Under the pieces are notes generated by a model. It was not told the origin of the DNA and ran no database searches. It worked only from the letters and a program-made list of their open reading frames with translations. DNA of 64,000 nucleotides from Marinobacter sp. SS21 (GTDB lineage Bacteria; Pseudomonadota; Gammaproteobacteria; Pseudomonadales; Oleiphilaceae): contig NZ_JAQNDA010000006.1 of the NCBI RefSeq assembly GCF_028369065.1, positions 1 through 64,000 of the forward strand. Direction: 5' to 3'. The number at the start of each line of letters is the position of its first letter. Position 1 is the first letter of the stretch. This document shows positions 1-7,475 of this stretch, piece after piece. The position numbers were made by a program, and so were the translations under genes.

Positions 1-72
1 TCCGTCAAGATGGCGGGAGAGGGGCAAAAAAACACACAAATAACGGGAGAATAGCGTCTGAATCTTCGATTT

Positions 73-267
73 TTGCCGGCTAAAACCAAGATCGGCAAAA
101 ATCAGCGGTTATTCAGAGCTTCCCTAAAATTCTACGAAGAAGTGCATAACGGCGAATTGCTGGAGATGACGTTAAACGAAATATTTGGAACGCAGGATTG
201 TGTGCCTGAAGACTTGCAAATAGGGTATGAATGGGCCTTGAATAATGGCTACGAGGAAGGAAAGTAG
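73..267 (+). CDS. Small orphan protein, possibly an immunity-type protein of an RHS locus
   Basis: A 64-residue acidic reading frame opens at a TTG; an in-frame TAG at 52-54 limits it. I recognise no family. It contains FYEEVHNGELLEMTLNE and ends YEEGK. Base composition is less GC-rich than the surroundings. It is followed at once by ATG at 270, a frame that runs only about nine codons before it is cut by the repeat at 293. A nuclease-toxin fragment and an RHS core lie just downstream, and small acidic ORFs in such places are often immunity genes. That role is inference from position only. It could also be a non-coding relic. Confidence 0.3.
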   Translation: MPAKTKIGKNQRLFRASLKFYEEVHNGELLEMTLNEIFGTQDCVPEDLQIGYEWALNNGYEEGK

Positions 268-292
268 CGATGGAAGCGGACTTACCGCTTGA

Positions 293-315
293 AACGTGGA
301 TCTGACTCCAAATAT
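293..315 (+). repeat. GGGGTCAG-family repeat, copy 1
   Basis: Reads GTGGATCTGACTCCAAATAT, a one-base variant of the motif GTGGATCTGACCCCAAAT found at 1486, 1519 and, inverted, 1335. It cuts short the small frame that begins at ATG 270 and is followed by the NucA/NucB fragment. Confidence 0.6.
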
Positions 316-316
316 T

Positions 317-532
317 GGACCAAAATATTGATGTTGACTTATAAGTCAAACCAATCTGGAAATCGACGTTGGTATGCTACACGTGGGGGGCGAGGCGGAT
401 GTAAGCTTCCAGGCCCATCTGGATATGACTGTGATGAATACCCATTCTTTAAAACTAGAGAAGGGGGCCGAGAAATTATCCTGGAACAGTTTCTTTGAAG
501 TGGGTACCTGCTGGCCAAAATAGGTCAGTAAG
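317..532 (+). pseudogene. NucA/NucB-type DNase domain fragment (RHS toxin tip)
   Basis: Translation gives GYDCDEYPFFKTREGG, which matches the NucA/NucB nuclease signature CDEYPFxSTxEGG. After the GGGGG run at about 466-470 the frame must shift by one base to continue as PRNYPGTVSLKWVPAGQN, which resembles the conserved V-x-L-x-VPxxxN that normally follows. So the domain carries a frameshift. The upstream part of the domain is missing because the repeat at 293 cuts it. The downstream part is missing because the repeat at 533 cuts it at VPAGQN. In the family this domain is a secreted DNA-entry nuclease or the C-terminal toxin of an RHS/polymorphic toxin. The RHS core beside it supports the latter, although the order (nuclease before core) is scrambled. 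Confidence 0.6.
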
Positions 533-577
533 ACCAATGAGACCAATGAGACCAATGGGGTCAGAGTCCTTGGTCCA
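533..577 (+). repeat. GGGGTCAG-family repeat, copy 2 (hairpin type)
   Basis: Three tandem GACCAATGA units run into GACCAATGGGGTCAGAG and then TCCTTGGTC. The outer GACCAA and TTGGTC are inverted complements, so the unit can fold with GGGGTCAG in the loop. The same unit recurs at 2079-2124, overlapping the stop codon of the RAYT. The open frame of the RHS fragment reads through it without a stop. Confidence 0.65.
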
Positions 578-1333
578 GTGGAAACCTTCAGCTACGACGC
601 GGTGGGCAATCGCCTCACCGCCACCACGCCGGAGGGCACCACCCGCTACCGCTACGACGCCATGAACCGGCTGGTGGAAGAGGTCCAGCCCGACGGATCA
701 GTGCTGTCCTACGGCTACGATAGCGCTGGCAACCGGGTGCAGCTGGACGTCTCTACCGACGACCAGACCCGCAGCACCCGCTACGGCTTCGACCAGCTCA
801 ACCGCCTGGCGTGGGTGGACGATGGCCTGGGCGAGACTGCCTACGGCTACGACCAGGTGGGCAACCGCGCCAGCGTGAGCTACCCCAACGGCAACGTCAC
901 CAGCTACGGCTACGACGCCCTCAACCGGCTGGTGGCCCTGACCACCACCGATGCCTCCAACACCGTGGTGGCGGATTACCGCTACGAGCTGGAGCCCACC
1001 GGCCGCCGCAGCGGCGTGCAGGAGCTCCACAACGGTCGCGGCACCGGTTATTCCTACGACGAGCTGTACCGACTGGTTGGCGAGACCGTCACCGATCCGG
1101 ATAACGGCGGCTACAGCGCCGAGTACCAGTACGACAAGGTGGGTAACCGCAGCTACAGCATCGTCGATGGCGTGCACACGGCGTACAGCTACGATGCCAA
1201 CGACCGCCTGACCCAGCAGGGCGGGGTGAGCTACCGCTACGACGCCAACGGCAACACCCTGACCGAGACCGAAGACGGCCAGGTGACCCGCTACAGCTAC
1301 GACGCCCGCAACCAGCTGGTGGAAACCACCCGC
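578..1333 (+). pseudogene. RHS / YD-repeat core fragment
   Basis: About 250 residues made almost wholly of YD repeats (YDAVGNRL, YDAMNRL, YDSAGNR, YDQVGNR, YDALNRL, YDKVGNR, YDANGN and others), the beta-shell repeat of RHS proteins that encloses a C-terminal toxin. Full RHS proteins exceed 1,000 residues. This piece has no signal or N-terminal domain and no toxin tip. At 1334 the frame runs into an inverted GGGGTCAG repeat and continues for 25 unrelated residues (YLGSDPHFQ onwards) to a stop at 1411. Upstream the frame is open through the repeat at 533-577, so there is no native start. It is a recombined internal fragment and probably not functional. Confidence 0.85.
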
Positions 1334-1334
1334 C

Positions 1335-1356
1335 AATATTTGGGGTCAGATCCACA
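1335..1356 (-). repeat. GGGGTCAG-family repeat, copy 3 (inverted)
   Basis: Reads AATATTTGGGGTCAGATCCA, the reverse complement of the motif at 293, 1486 and 1519. It ends RHS homology exactly and is followed by IS256-like terminal sequence. Confidence 0.65.
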
Positions 1357-1370
1357 TTTCCAGCATCGTC

Positions 1371-1475
1371 GAGGGTGTTCAAAACTCTGTGTCAACCAGC
1401 CAGCCTCATAGGCTGATGTGATGCTCCAGGCGCCCGGGGAAGTGGATGGCCATCTGAATTCATGGTGGACCCAAT
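1371..1475 (-). mobile_element. IS256-family (Mutator) insertion sequence end, relic
   Basis: On the minus strand the sequence ends MNQMAIHFPGRLEHHISL (one extra T must be removed near 1460), which resembles the last residues of Mutator-type transposases (xxQLAIHFxGRL). The stop is at 1405-1407. Beyond it, GAGGGTGTTCAAAACTCTGT (1371-1390) looks like an IS256-family terminal inverted repeat. Only the last tens of bases of the element remain, bounded by GGGGTCAG repeats at 1335 and 1478. The family call rests on recall of the motif and should be checked by search. Confidence 0.5.
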
Positions 1476-1477
1476 CA

Positions 1478-1556
1478 GTCGTTAATGTGGATCTGACCCC
1501 AAATGTTCTGAAATGTTCATGGATCTGACCCCAAATGTTCGCTCAAATGTTCTGAA
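1478..1556 (+). repeat. GGGGTCAG-family repeat array, copies 4-5
   Basis: Two tandem copies of GGATCTGACCCCAAATGTTC (at about 1489 and 1520), separated by TGAAATGTTCAT, with a further AAATGTTCTGAAA half unit. The first copy carries the leading CGTTAATGT that recurs, inverted, at 29751 and 31013. The array lies just past the stop codon of the duplicated beta-lactamase fragment. Confidence 0.65.
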
Positions 1557-1563
1557 AGCTCCC

Positions 1564-2078
1564 TCAATCATTTCCGCCTCGAAGGGTTTGGGCCACCCGT
1601 CGTCCTATCTCGGCGTGAATCGCATCGCGTGCCGCAGCGGGGAGAGTCGAATCGGTGTAGTAGGCTGCAATCAGGATCGGTCCGCCCTCGTCCGGCCAGA
1701 CAATCGCCACGTCATTGCTTGCACCCCGCTCGCCGGCGCCGGTCTTGTCGCCGACGATCCAGTCCGGATCGAGTCCGGCTCGTAGCTTGGTGTCGCCGGT
1801 GGTATTGCCAATCAGCCAAGTGTGCAACAGTCTTTTCAACGGCTCGGACAAGGTGTCAGCCAATAGCACGGCCTGCATGGTCTGAACCATGGCGGAGGGC
1901 GTGGTGGTATCGCGCTCGTCGCCGGGGCGGTTGGTGTTCAGCGCCGGTTCGTAACGATCCAGCCGGGAGACGTCATCACCCACCGAACGCATGAATTCCG
2001 TCAGTCCCTCTGGCCCCCCGAGAGTCTCCAGAAGCAGGTTTGCGGCGGTGTTATCGCTGTACCGAATGGTCGCGTCGC
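1564..2078 (-). pseudogene. Class A beta-lactamase, duplicated 3' half
   Basis: The C-terminal half of the complete beta-lactamase at 2893-3873, from ATIRYSDNTAANLL to LRGGND, with a normal TGA stop (1564-1566). It keeps the SDN, ExxLN and KTG motifs but lacks the signal peptide and the STFK nucleophile region, so it cannot be an active enzyme. Upstream in the coding sense it runs into the repeat at 2079, producing a chimeric open frame that continues through part of the RAYT region on the same strand. By eye it differs from the other copy at 6 of 512 positions. Because it has the natural stop codon, this copy probably preserves the original 3' end of the gene. Confidence 0.85.
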
Positions 2079-2124
2079 GACCAATGGGGTCAGCGCGACC
2101 AATGGGGTCAGAGTCCTTGGTCCA
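2079..2124 (+). repeat. GGGGTCAG-family repeat pair at the RAYT 3' end
   Basis: Two GCGACCAATGGGGTCAG units in tandem, the second continuing AGTCCTTGGTCCATGG. The GACCAA/TTGGTC inverted pair matches the hairpin unit at 533. On the minus strand, the RAYT stop codon TGA lies inside this repeat (GGACTCTGACCCC), so the repeat is an integral part of the transposase gene's end. Confidence 0.7.
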
Positions 2125-2827
2125 TGGCCGATTTATATGCCGCGGATCGCCGATCACCGCCCCGCTTCCCAGCGATGGCACGCCTTCCGCTGACAACCTC
2201 AAAATGTCGTTTAAAAGAATCACTACCCAGCACCCACGCCTTGTTTGTCGCTTCCCGGATCTCAGTGAGGTCGCGATCCAACATTCTTCCCCTGAATAAC
2301 GATCGATAGTTTGCCTGGCGTTCTGAGGGCGTGTTTCCCAGAGCCTGGTATTGTGCATGGGGAGTAATCAGCTGCACCTCCTTTCCAACGGCGTTGTGTT
2401 GGTAACTTGACCAGGGGTACTCGGAGGCATGCTCCACCATTCCTGCCCGAACGGGATTAAGTTCGATGTAGCGATAGAGCGTCAGCAAGTAGGTTTCGGT
2501 ATCCACCACGGTCGATTTGTAGCGGCCTTCCCACAGTGTGCCGGTCCGACAATGGATATGATTGAAGTAGCGAACATAACGCCTGCCCAGCGCTTGCATC
2601 ATCCGGGGAGTACCGGTTTCATTCTGAGGGGTGGCGAGGAGATGGACATGATTGGTCATCAGCACAAAGGCATGAATGGCGACCTGGTATTTCACAGCAG
2701 CCTCTTTAAGGAAGGCCAAATAGACGCTGTGGTCGGTTTCCTCGTAGAAGCAAGCAGCGCGGTTGTTGCCGCGCTGGATGATGTGCTGAGCGCACTCAGG
2801 CAGATAAGGGCGTGGTAGGCGAGCCAT
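2108..2827 (-). CDS. REP-associated tyrosine transposase (RAYT, IS200/IS605-like)
   Basis: 239 residues beginning MARLPRPYLPECAQHIIQRG, the usual RAYT opening, with AAGGA upstream of the ATG. It has the HUH motif as MTNHVHLL and the catalytic tyrosine region LYRYIELNPVRAGMV, then WSSYQHNA. Length and motifs are those of an intact Y1 transposase. RAYTs nick single-stranded DNA at hairpins of REP-type repeats and are thought to spread those repeats; most do not move themselves. Here the gene is flanked by GGGGTCAG repeats on both sides and sits between two direct 512-bp copies of beta-lactamase DNA. Its last residues (AMDQGL) and stop are encoded by the flanking repeat. It is the likely driver of the repeats in this window (inference). 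Confidence 0.9.
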   Translation of the reverse strand: MARLPRPYLPECAQHIIQRGNNRAACFYEETDHSVYLAFLKEAAVKYQVAIHAFVLMTNHVHLLATPQNETGTPRMMQALGRRYVRYFNHIHCRTGTLWEGRYKSTVVDTETYLLTLYRYIELNPVRAGMVEHASEYPWSSYQHNAVGKEVQLITPHAQYQALGNTPSERQANYRSLFRGRMLDRDLTEIREATNKAWVLGSDSFKRHFEVVSGRRAIAGKRGGDRRSAAYKSAMDQGL

Positions 2828-2887
2828 CTGGAAGTCCTTTTCCGAGATTGAATCCACGGGGGATGATATGGAGATAATGTTTTGGGA

Positions 2888-2979
2888 TCAAATTACTCTG
2901 ACCCCATTGATCCCATTGATCCCATTGATCCCCCATTGATCCCTGACCCCATTGATCCCCTGACCCCATTGATCCATTG
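2888..2979 (-). repeat. GGGGTCAG-family tandem array upstream of the RAYT
   Basis: On the plus strand: CTGACCCCATTGATCCCATT followed by further CCATTGATC units and two more CTGACCCCATTGATC blocks, ending at the junction with the second beta-lactamase copy. On the minus strand it reads GATCAATGGG and GGGGTCAG units in frame with the beta-lactamase, encoding that protein's added tail. Confidence 0.7.
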
Positions 2980-3873
2980 ATCATTTCCGCCTCGAAGGGT
3001 TTGGGCCACCCGTCGTCCTATCTCGGCGTGAATCGCATCGCGTGCCGCAGCGGGGAGAGTCGATTCGGTGTAGTAGGCTGCAATCAGGATCGGTCCGCCG
3101 TGTTCCGGCCAGACAATCGCCACGTCATTGCTCGCACCCCGCTCGCCGGCGCCGGTCTTGTCGCCGACGATCCAGTCCGGATCGAGTCCGGCTCGTAGCT
3201 TGGTGTCGCCGGTGGTATTGCCAATCAGCCAAGTGTGCAACAGTCTTTTCAACGGCTCGGACAAGGTGTCACCCAATAGCACGGCCTGCATGGTCTGAAC
3301 CATGGCGGAGGGCGTGGTGGTATCGCGCTCGTCGCCGGGGCGGTTGGTGTTCAGCGCCGGTTCGTAACGATCCAGCCGGGAGACGTCATCACCCACCGAA
3401 CGCATGAATTCCGTCAGTCCCTCTGGCCCCCCGAGAGTCTCCAGAAGCAGGTTTGCGGCGGTGTTATCGCTGTACCGAATGGTCGCGTCGCACATCTCCG
3501 CCACGGTCATCTCGCCTGCCGCCAGGTGCTGGCGGGCAATGGGTGCGTAGGCCAAAATGTCGCTCTGGTCGTAACGAATGGCGCGATCCAGCGACTCTTC
3601 ACCAGCGTCTACTCTGGATAGCACCGCAGCCACTAACACCCACTTGAAGGTACTGGTCATGGCGAAACGCTCGTCGAGGCGATAGCCAAAGCGCTCGCCT
3701 GTCGACGAATCCAGTACGGCCACGCCAAGTTGGCCACCATTGGCCGACTCCAGTGCCGCCATCGACTCACTGAATGCCTCTGCGCGGGCCGTGAGGGTCT
3801 GCGCCGCCGCGGGGCTGTTCAAGATTACCAGGGCAAGCACCGGGGTCAGTACGTGAGCCAGTCGGGGTATCAT
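2893..3873 (-). CDS. Class A serine beta-lactamase with repeat-encoded C-terminal tail
   Basis: 326 residues with a signal peptide (cleavage near SPAAAQ) for export to the periplasm, where class A enzymes hydrolyse beta-lactams. All catalytic motifs are present: STFK nucleophile, YSDN, EPALN with the general-base Glu, and KTG. GTTCAAGGAGAAG gives a good ribosome site before the ATG. The natural C-terminus, as shown by the duplicated copy, is LRGGND followed by stop. Here the stop is replaced by repeat DNA and translation continues for 28 more residues rich in Gly, Ser, Met and Asn (GSMGSMGSMGSE at the end) before TAA at 2893. Whether the tail affects folding is unknown. I cannot assign a named subfamily or substrate range. 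Confidence 0.9.
   Translation of the reverse strand: MIPRLAHVLTPVLALVILNSPAAAQTLTARAEAFSESMAALESANGGQLGVAVLDSSTGERFGYRLDERFAMTSTFKWVLVAAVLSRVDAGEESLDRAIRYDQSDILAYAPIARQHLAAGEMTVAEMCDATIRYSDNTAANLLLETLGGPEGLTEFMRSVGDDVSRLDRYEPALNTNRPGDERDTTTPSAMVQTMQAVLLGDTLSEPLKRLLHTWLIGNTTGDTKLRAGLDPDWIVGDKTGAGERGASNDVAIVWPEHGGPILIAAYYTESTLPAAARDAIHAEIGRRVAQTLRGGNDQWINGVRGSMGSGINGGSMGSMGSMGSE
2980..3491 (-). repeat. 512-bp direct repeat (second copy of 1567-2078)
   Basis: Matches 1567-2078 at a constant offset of 1,413 with six mismatches that I counted by eye. The left boundary is immediately inside the beta-lactamase stop codon. The right boundary is after GGTCGCGTCGC. The RAYT and its repeats (2079-2979) fill the space between the copies. 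Confidence 0.85.
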
Positions 3874-4340
3874 CTCGTTCTTCTCCTTGAACAGTGAATG
3901 TTCCGGTCAAAGTGGAATGGGACTGGGATGACATTCTAGACCTAGCGCTGGACCAAAGCGGGACACAAAGGTGATGAAATGTGTTCCAAATGTGGTCGCA
4001 GTACCCCAACGTCACCGTCTGGGCTGGACACGAGTTGCAGCATTCGATTGAATCAGGGCAGTATCGGGCCAAGAGTCGGGGGCTGGCATGATCGGAGTGA
4101 AATGGGCTGGATTGGGGCTTGGCGCCCTGTTTTTCCCCGGCCCGGCGTTTGCCCTGAATAAATAGGCCGCGGCAAGGCGTTGGGCTAAAACGTGTGATCG
4201 CCAATGGGGCATGGACGCAAAAGTACTGCTTGTAATCAGGCACATCGTTTTGCGGGAGATGCAGGCGAGGTTGAGCTAAGATTGCCTGAAACGAATCGAG
4301 CAAGAACCGCGCAAAATACCCCCAATTGAGACTTTCACGG
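3874..4340. other. Intergenic region with no supported gene
   Basis: Separates the beta-lactamase from the NYN-domain gene. A 25-codon frame at 4088-4165 (MIGVKWAGLGLGALFFPGPA, then FALNK and stop) looks like an isolated signal peptide and may be the remnant of a lost exported protein. Nothing else in the stretch is convincing. Confidence 0.3.
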
Positions 4341-5108
4341 ATGAACACTAACTATAAAATCGCCCTACTCATTGACTGCGACAACGTCAGCCACCAAGGC
4401 ATCGAAGGCGTGCTGCAGGAACTGGCCAAGTACGGCGCAGTGAATGTACGCCACGCTCACGGCAACTGGAACGGCACCCAGCTCAAAGGCTGGATTGAGA
4501 AGTTGCACGGCAATGCCATCCGGCCGGTCCAGCAGTTCGCTTACACCTCGGGTAAGAACGCCACCGATGCCTCCATGATCATCGATGCCATGGACTTGTT
4601 GTACAGTGGCAACGTCACTGCGTTTGCGCTGATGACCAGCGACAGTGACTTCACTCCGCTTGTTATGCGAATCCTGGAGGCGGGATTGCCGGTGTTCGGC
4701 TTTGGCGAGAAGAAGACACCCTCACCGTTTGTGGATGCTTGCTCGCAGTTTATCTACACCGAGAACCTGCAGGTGGAGGAGGAAGAAGCGGCGGCGGAAC
4801 CGGCTGCTACCGCGCGCAAAGCGGATCAGGACGTCAGCCACAAATACACCCGCAACGAGCTGCGGGGCGATTCCCGCCTGGTGAAAACCCTGCGCACGGC
4901 TGTGGAGCAGGTCTCCGAGGACGATGGCTGGGCACACCTGGGACGAGTGGGGCAGTACATTTCCAATAACAGCTCGTTTTCGCCAGTGAACTACGGCTAC
5001 AAGAAACTGAGTGATCTTATCCGGGTCAGCGAGCTGTTTGAAATCAAGCGCGGCGAGAAGAACGCCACGTTTATACGCCAGCCAGAAGCTCGTAATTGGA
5101 GTGGCTAA
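4341..5108 (+). CDS. NYN-domain ribonuclease with C-terminal OST-HTH/LOTUS domain
   Basis: About 255 residues. Residues 1-150 form an NYN (PIN-like, DUF88) domain: IALLIDCDNV supplies the first acidic site, KNATDASMIIDAMD the second and LMTSDSDFTPLV the third, so the metal-binding acidic residues of the nuclease fold are all present. An acidic, alanine-rich linker (VEEEEAAAEPAA) leads to a LOTUS/OST-HTH domain (about 180-250; GWAHLGRVGQYI, YGYKKLSDLI), which in the family binds RNA. Function in bacteria is not settled; an RNA-directed role is inferred from the domains. I chose the ATG at 4341; an in-frame TTG at 4326 is possible. It is transcribed alone. Confidence 0.85.
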   Translation: MNTNYKIALLIDCDNVSHQGIEGVLQELAKYGAVNVRHAHGNWNGTQLKGWIEKLHGNAIRPVQQFAYTSGKNATDASMIIDAMDLLYSGNVTAFALMTSDSDFTPLVMRILEAGLPVFGFGEKKTPSPFVDACSQFIYTENLQVEEEEAAAEPAATARKADQDVSHKYTRNELRGDSRLVKTLRTAVEQVSEDDGWAHLGRVGQYISNNSSFSPVNYGYKKLSDLIRVSELFEIKRGEKNATFIRQPEARNWSG

Positions 5109-5247
5109 GTCTCCCAAAATGACCGGATTTCTCTCGAGGATCGTATAACCGGTCACCCAAACATCGGTGCCAGAGCGCTCATCCCACGATCCTGGCGGAC
5201 CCCGTGTTGTGTTTTGAGCGGCAACTCGCCCCTGCCGTTGTTGACTC

Positions 5248-6489
5248 CTAGCGCACGCCTACCGCGGGTTGCTCCGGATACCCCCCGCTGGTCAGTGATG
5301 CGGCGATCGCCCGGAACATTGACACGGTGGTCCGCATGGATTCGAAATTGTCCTCGGTAAAGCGGGTGTTGGCCGAATTCTTGACGATCACCATGCCGAG
5401 TTTCTGGTTCACGTAGATGAACTGGTCATAGATGCCGATGGCCATAAACTCCTGATCGGCGTTCTCTGGAATCCACCACTGGTAGCCATAGCCCAGGGTC
5501 AGGTCAGCGCTATCCCGTTCGCCGGGCACCAGGTGAGGGGCATCCGGGGTGACGGAATCCGTTACCCATTGGGCGGGAACTATCTGTTGCCCGTTCCAGT
5601 AGCCCTGATTCAGGTAAAGGCTACCAAAGCGTGCAAAATCCCGGGTACGCATGTTCAGGCCACCCAGCACCATCGGCTCATTAAAGGAGTCGACCAGATA
5701 CAGGGTGCTGTCTTCCGAACCCAGCCGGGACCAGAGCTTGTCGTTGAAATACTCGGCCAGCTCCCGACCGGTCGCCGCTCGCAACACCATACCGAGCACA
5801 TGGGTATCGATGCTGACGTAATGCAGATAGGTGCCCGGCTCCCGTTCCCGCTCCAGGGTGGTGGCAAATTCGTCCAGGGAACCGCCCAGCGCCATCAACC
5901 GACCGAACCGGTTGATGTCGGAGTTAAAACGCGCGTAGTCCTCATCAAACCGAACCCCGCTGGACATCTGCAGCACATCCTTGATGGCCACGCCATCGTA
6001 GCCGGTGTTGTTCAGGCTGGGTACGTAGTCGCTGACGGGCGTGTCCAGGCTGGCAATATCCCCCTCGGCGACCGCAATCCCGAACAGGGCAGACAGGAAG
6101 GACTTGGCCACCGACCAGGAAATTCTGCGGTCTTCCGGCTGAGTGCCCAGAAAGTACTCCTCAAAGGTCACCTTGCCGTCCTTCACGACCAACAGTGCGG
6201 TGGTGTTGGTGGTCTCAAGGAAGTGTTTGGTGTCGCGGATTTCACCGCCGTGGCTAAACCGAGCCGGTAACGGCTGGGGGTTCTCGCCGAACGTGCTGGC
6301 GGGGCCTGAAGCCGGCATGGCAACGGTCTCGAAGATCTCGTCCATATTGGAGAAGTTGCTCACAATGACATCGTCGTCGAATAGGGTAACCGTGTGGTAA
6401 AGGCGCTGTAGGGTGGGGGCGTTTAGGGCCGCTGCAACAACCGACAGGGCAAGCAGTCCGGGGATGAGATAGGTCAGCAGTCGCTTCAT
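5248..6489 (-). CDS. Serine hydrolase of the beta-lactamase/penicillin-binding (class C-like) fold
   Basis: 413 residues with an N-terminal membrane or signal segment (LLTYLIPGLLALSVVAAAL). The SxxK motif is SVAK within RRISWSVAKSFLSALFGIAV. The Tyr motif is probably HYVSID, and a conserved GYGYQWW lies near the C-terminus. This layout is that of 6-aminohexanoate-dimer hydrolase/esterase EstB-type enzymes, not of resistance beta-lactamases. The substrate cannot be told. AAAGGAAA precedes the ATG. It is divergent from a TetR regulator with a palindrome between them, so it is the probable regulated target. Confidence 0.85.
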   Translation of the reverse strand: MKRLLTYLIPGLLALSVVAAALNAPTLQRLYHTVTLFDDDVIVSNFSNMDEIFETVAMPASGPASTFGENPQPLPARFSHGGEIRDTKHFLETTNTTALLVVKDGKVTFEEYFLGTQPEDRRISWSVAKSFLSALFGIAVAEGDIASLDTPVSDYVPSLNNTGYDGVAIKDVLQMSSGVRFDEDYARFNSDINRFGRLMALGGSLDEFATTLEREREPGTYLHYVSIDTHVLGMVLRAATGRELAEYFNDKLWSRLGSEDSTLYLVDSFNEPMVLGGLNMRTRDFARFGSLYLNQGYWNGQQIVPAQWVTDSVTPDAPHLVPGERDSADLTLGYGYQWWIPENADQEFMAIGIYDQFIYVNQKLGMVIVKNSANTRFTEDNFESMRTTVSMFRAIAASLTSGGYPEQPAVGVR

Positions 6490-6528
6490 TGAGGTTTCCT
6501 TTTACACGTTCCATGTTAATTTTATATT

Positions 6529-6540
6529 TATCGATCGATA
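6529..6540. promoter_or_regulatory. Palindromic operator candidate, TATCGATCGATA
   Basis: A perfect 12-bp palindrome in an AT-rich stretch between the divergent serine hydrolase and TetR genes. Position and symmetry fit a TetR-dimer site. No binding evidence. Confidence 0.45.
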
Positions 6541-6615
6541 TATTTTGGATCATATCGGGAGTTAACGAACCTGTCTATAATCGGCGTCCAGGCTTTAGGT
6601 GGGGGCAAAAATCGC

Positions 6616-7176
6616 ATGGCGCGACAGAGTAAATCCGACGAGCGACGGCGACAGATTCTCGATGCGTTCGAGCGCGTGGTATTGCGAGATGGCTACGCCG
6701 GCGCGTCGCAACGGAAGATTGCCCGCGAAGCGGGGGTCAACCAGCCCATGCTTCACCACTACTTTTCCGGCGGAGACGCGATGCTGGATGCCATGCTCGA
6801 GCGGGTGGTGGAGCGATACACCACCGCCCTGCACCAGTTCCTGGATAACTCGGAGCCCCCCTCATTGGAGCGCTTGCTGAGCTTTCTCTGTTCGGCGGAG
6901 TTTCATCGGGTCAGCGAACGCAACGGTGTGTTCTTCGCCCTTATTGCCCAGGGCGGTCACAGCGAGGCAACCCAGGCCAAGCTGATCGGCTTGTACAGCC
7001 ATTTCCTGCAGCAGATCGCCAGTTACCTGGCCAGTTCCGGAATCGAACATCCCGAACGCATCGCCTACACCCTGATGTGTACCGTCATCGGGCATGACTG
7101 GGCCAAAAAGGTGGGGTTCGAGGACGACCGCAACGCCGAGATTACCCAGGTATTGCTCAATTGGGTGCAGCGCTGA
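6616..7176 (+). CDS. TetR-family transcriptional regulator
   Basis: 186 residues. The N-terminal helix-turn-helix is RRQILDAFERVVLRDGYAGA, SQRKIAREAGVNQPMLHHYF, the standard TetR DNA-binding core. The C-terminal two-thirds is a helical ligand domain of no recognisable specificity. Divergent from the serine hydrolase at 5248-6489, which it probably represses. It may also regulate itself through the palindrome at 6529. Confidence 0.9.
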   Translation: MARQSKSDERRRQILDAFERVVLRDGYAGASQRKIAREAGVNQPMLHHYFSGGDAMLDAMLERVVERYTTALHQFLDNSEPPSLERLLSFLCSAEFHRVSERNGVFFALIAQGGHSEATQAKLIGLYSHFLQQIASYLASSGIEHPERIAYTLMCTVIGHDWAKKVGFEDDRNAEITQVLLNWVQR

Positions 7177-7475
7177 CACCTGAGGATTTGGCCGGTCTTG
7201 CTGGCGGCGCCGGCATCGCGCAACGCTCTGATCCATCACCAAACCGCGTTCCAACATCTGCTACTTTTTTGGAACAGCGGGCCAAAATAGCGTCGAATAA
7301 TTATACAGTCTCGAACGGCCTGCAGTTCACTGGATTCAGTAACCCCTTAAATAGCCAGAAAAAGTTCCAGGATGACACCGATCTTGCAATGCTTTGTGGG
7401 TACCCGTCTGACCGGAATTCACTCCGACGTCTGCGGCCATGAAAGCCGGGACAGGGAGCCACGTGGGGAGACAGT
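7177..7475. other. Intergenic region, nothing recognised
   Basis: Stretch between the TetR gene and the decayed subtilase. No frame, RNA or repeat that I can support. Confidence 0.4.

Noticed and set aside
698..1336. 212-residue frame on the minus strand opposite the RHS fragment
   Set aside because: A shadow of the repetitive, GC-rich YD-repeat coding strand; low-complexity Val/Gly/Ala composition.
1564..2358. 264-residue open frame on the minus strand joining beta-lactamase sequence to an N-terminal part
   Set aside because: The N-terminal part is a shifted frame of the RAYT gene plus the repeat. It has no start signal and no homology, so only the beta-lactamase fragment is annotated.
3767..4348. 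193-residue frame on the minus strand upstream of the beta-lactamase
   Set aside because: Overlaps the beta-lactamase signal-peptide region in another frame; composition is not protein-like.
5248..6489. Class C (AmpC) beta-lactamase
   Set aside because: SxxK is present but the KTG-type motif and the usual YxN are not clear, and the layout fits EstB/6-aminohexanoate hydrolase-type enzymes better.
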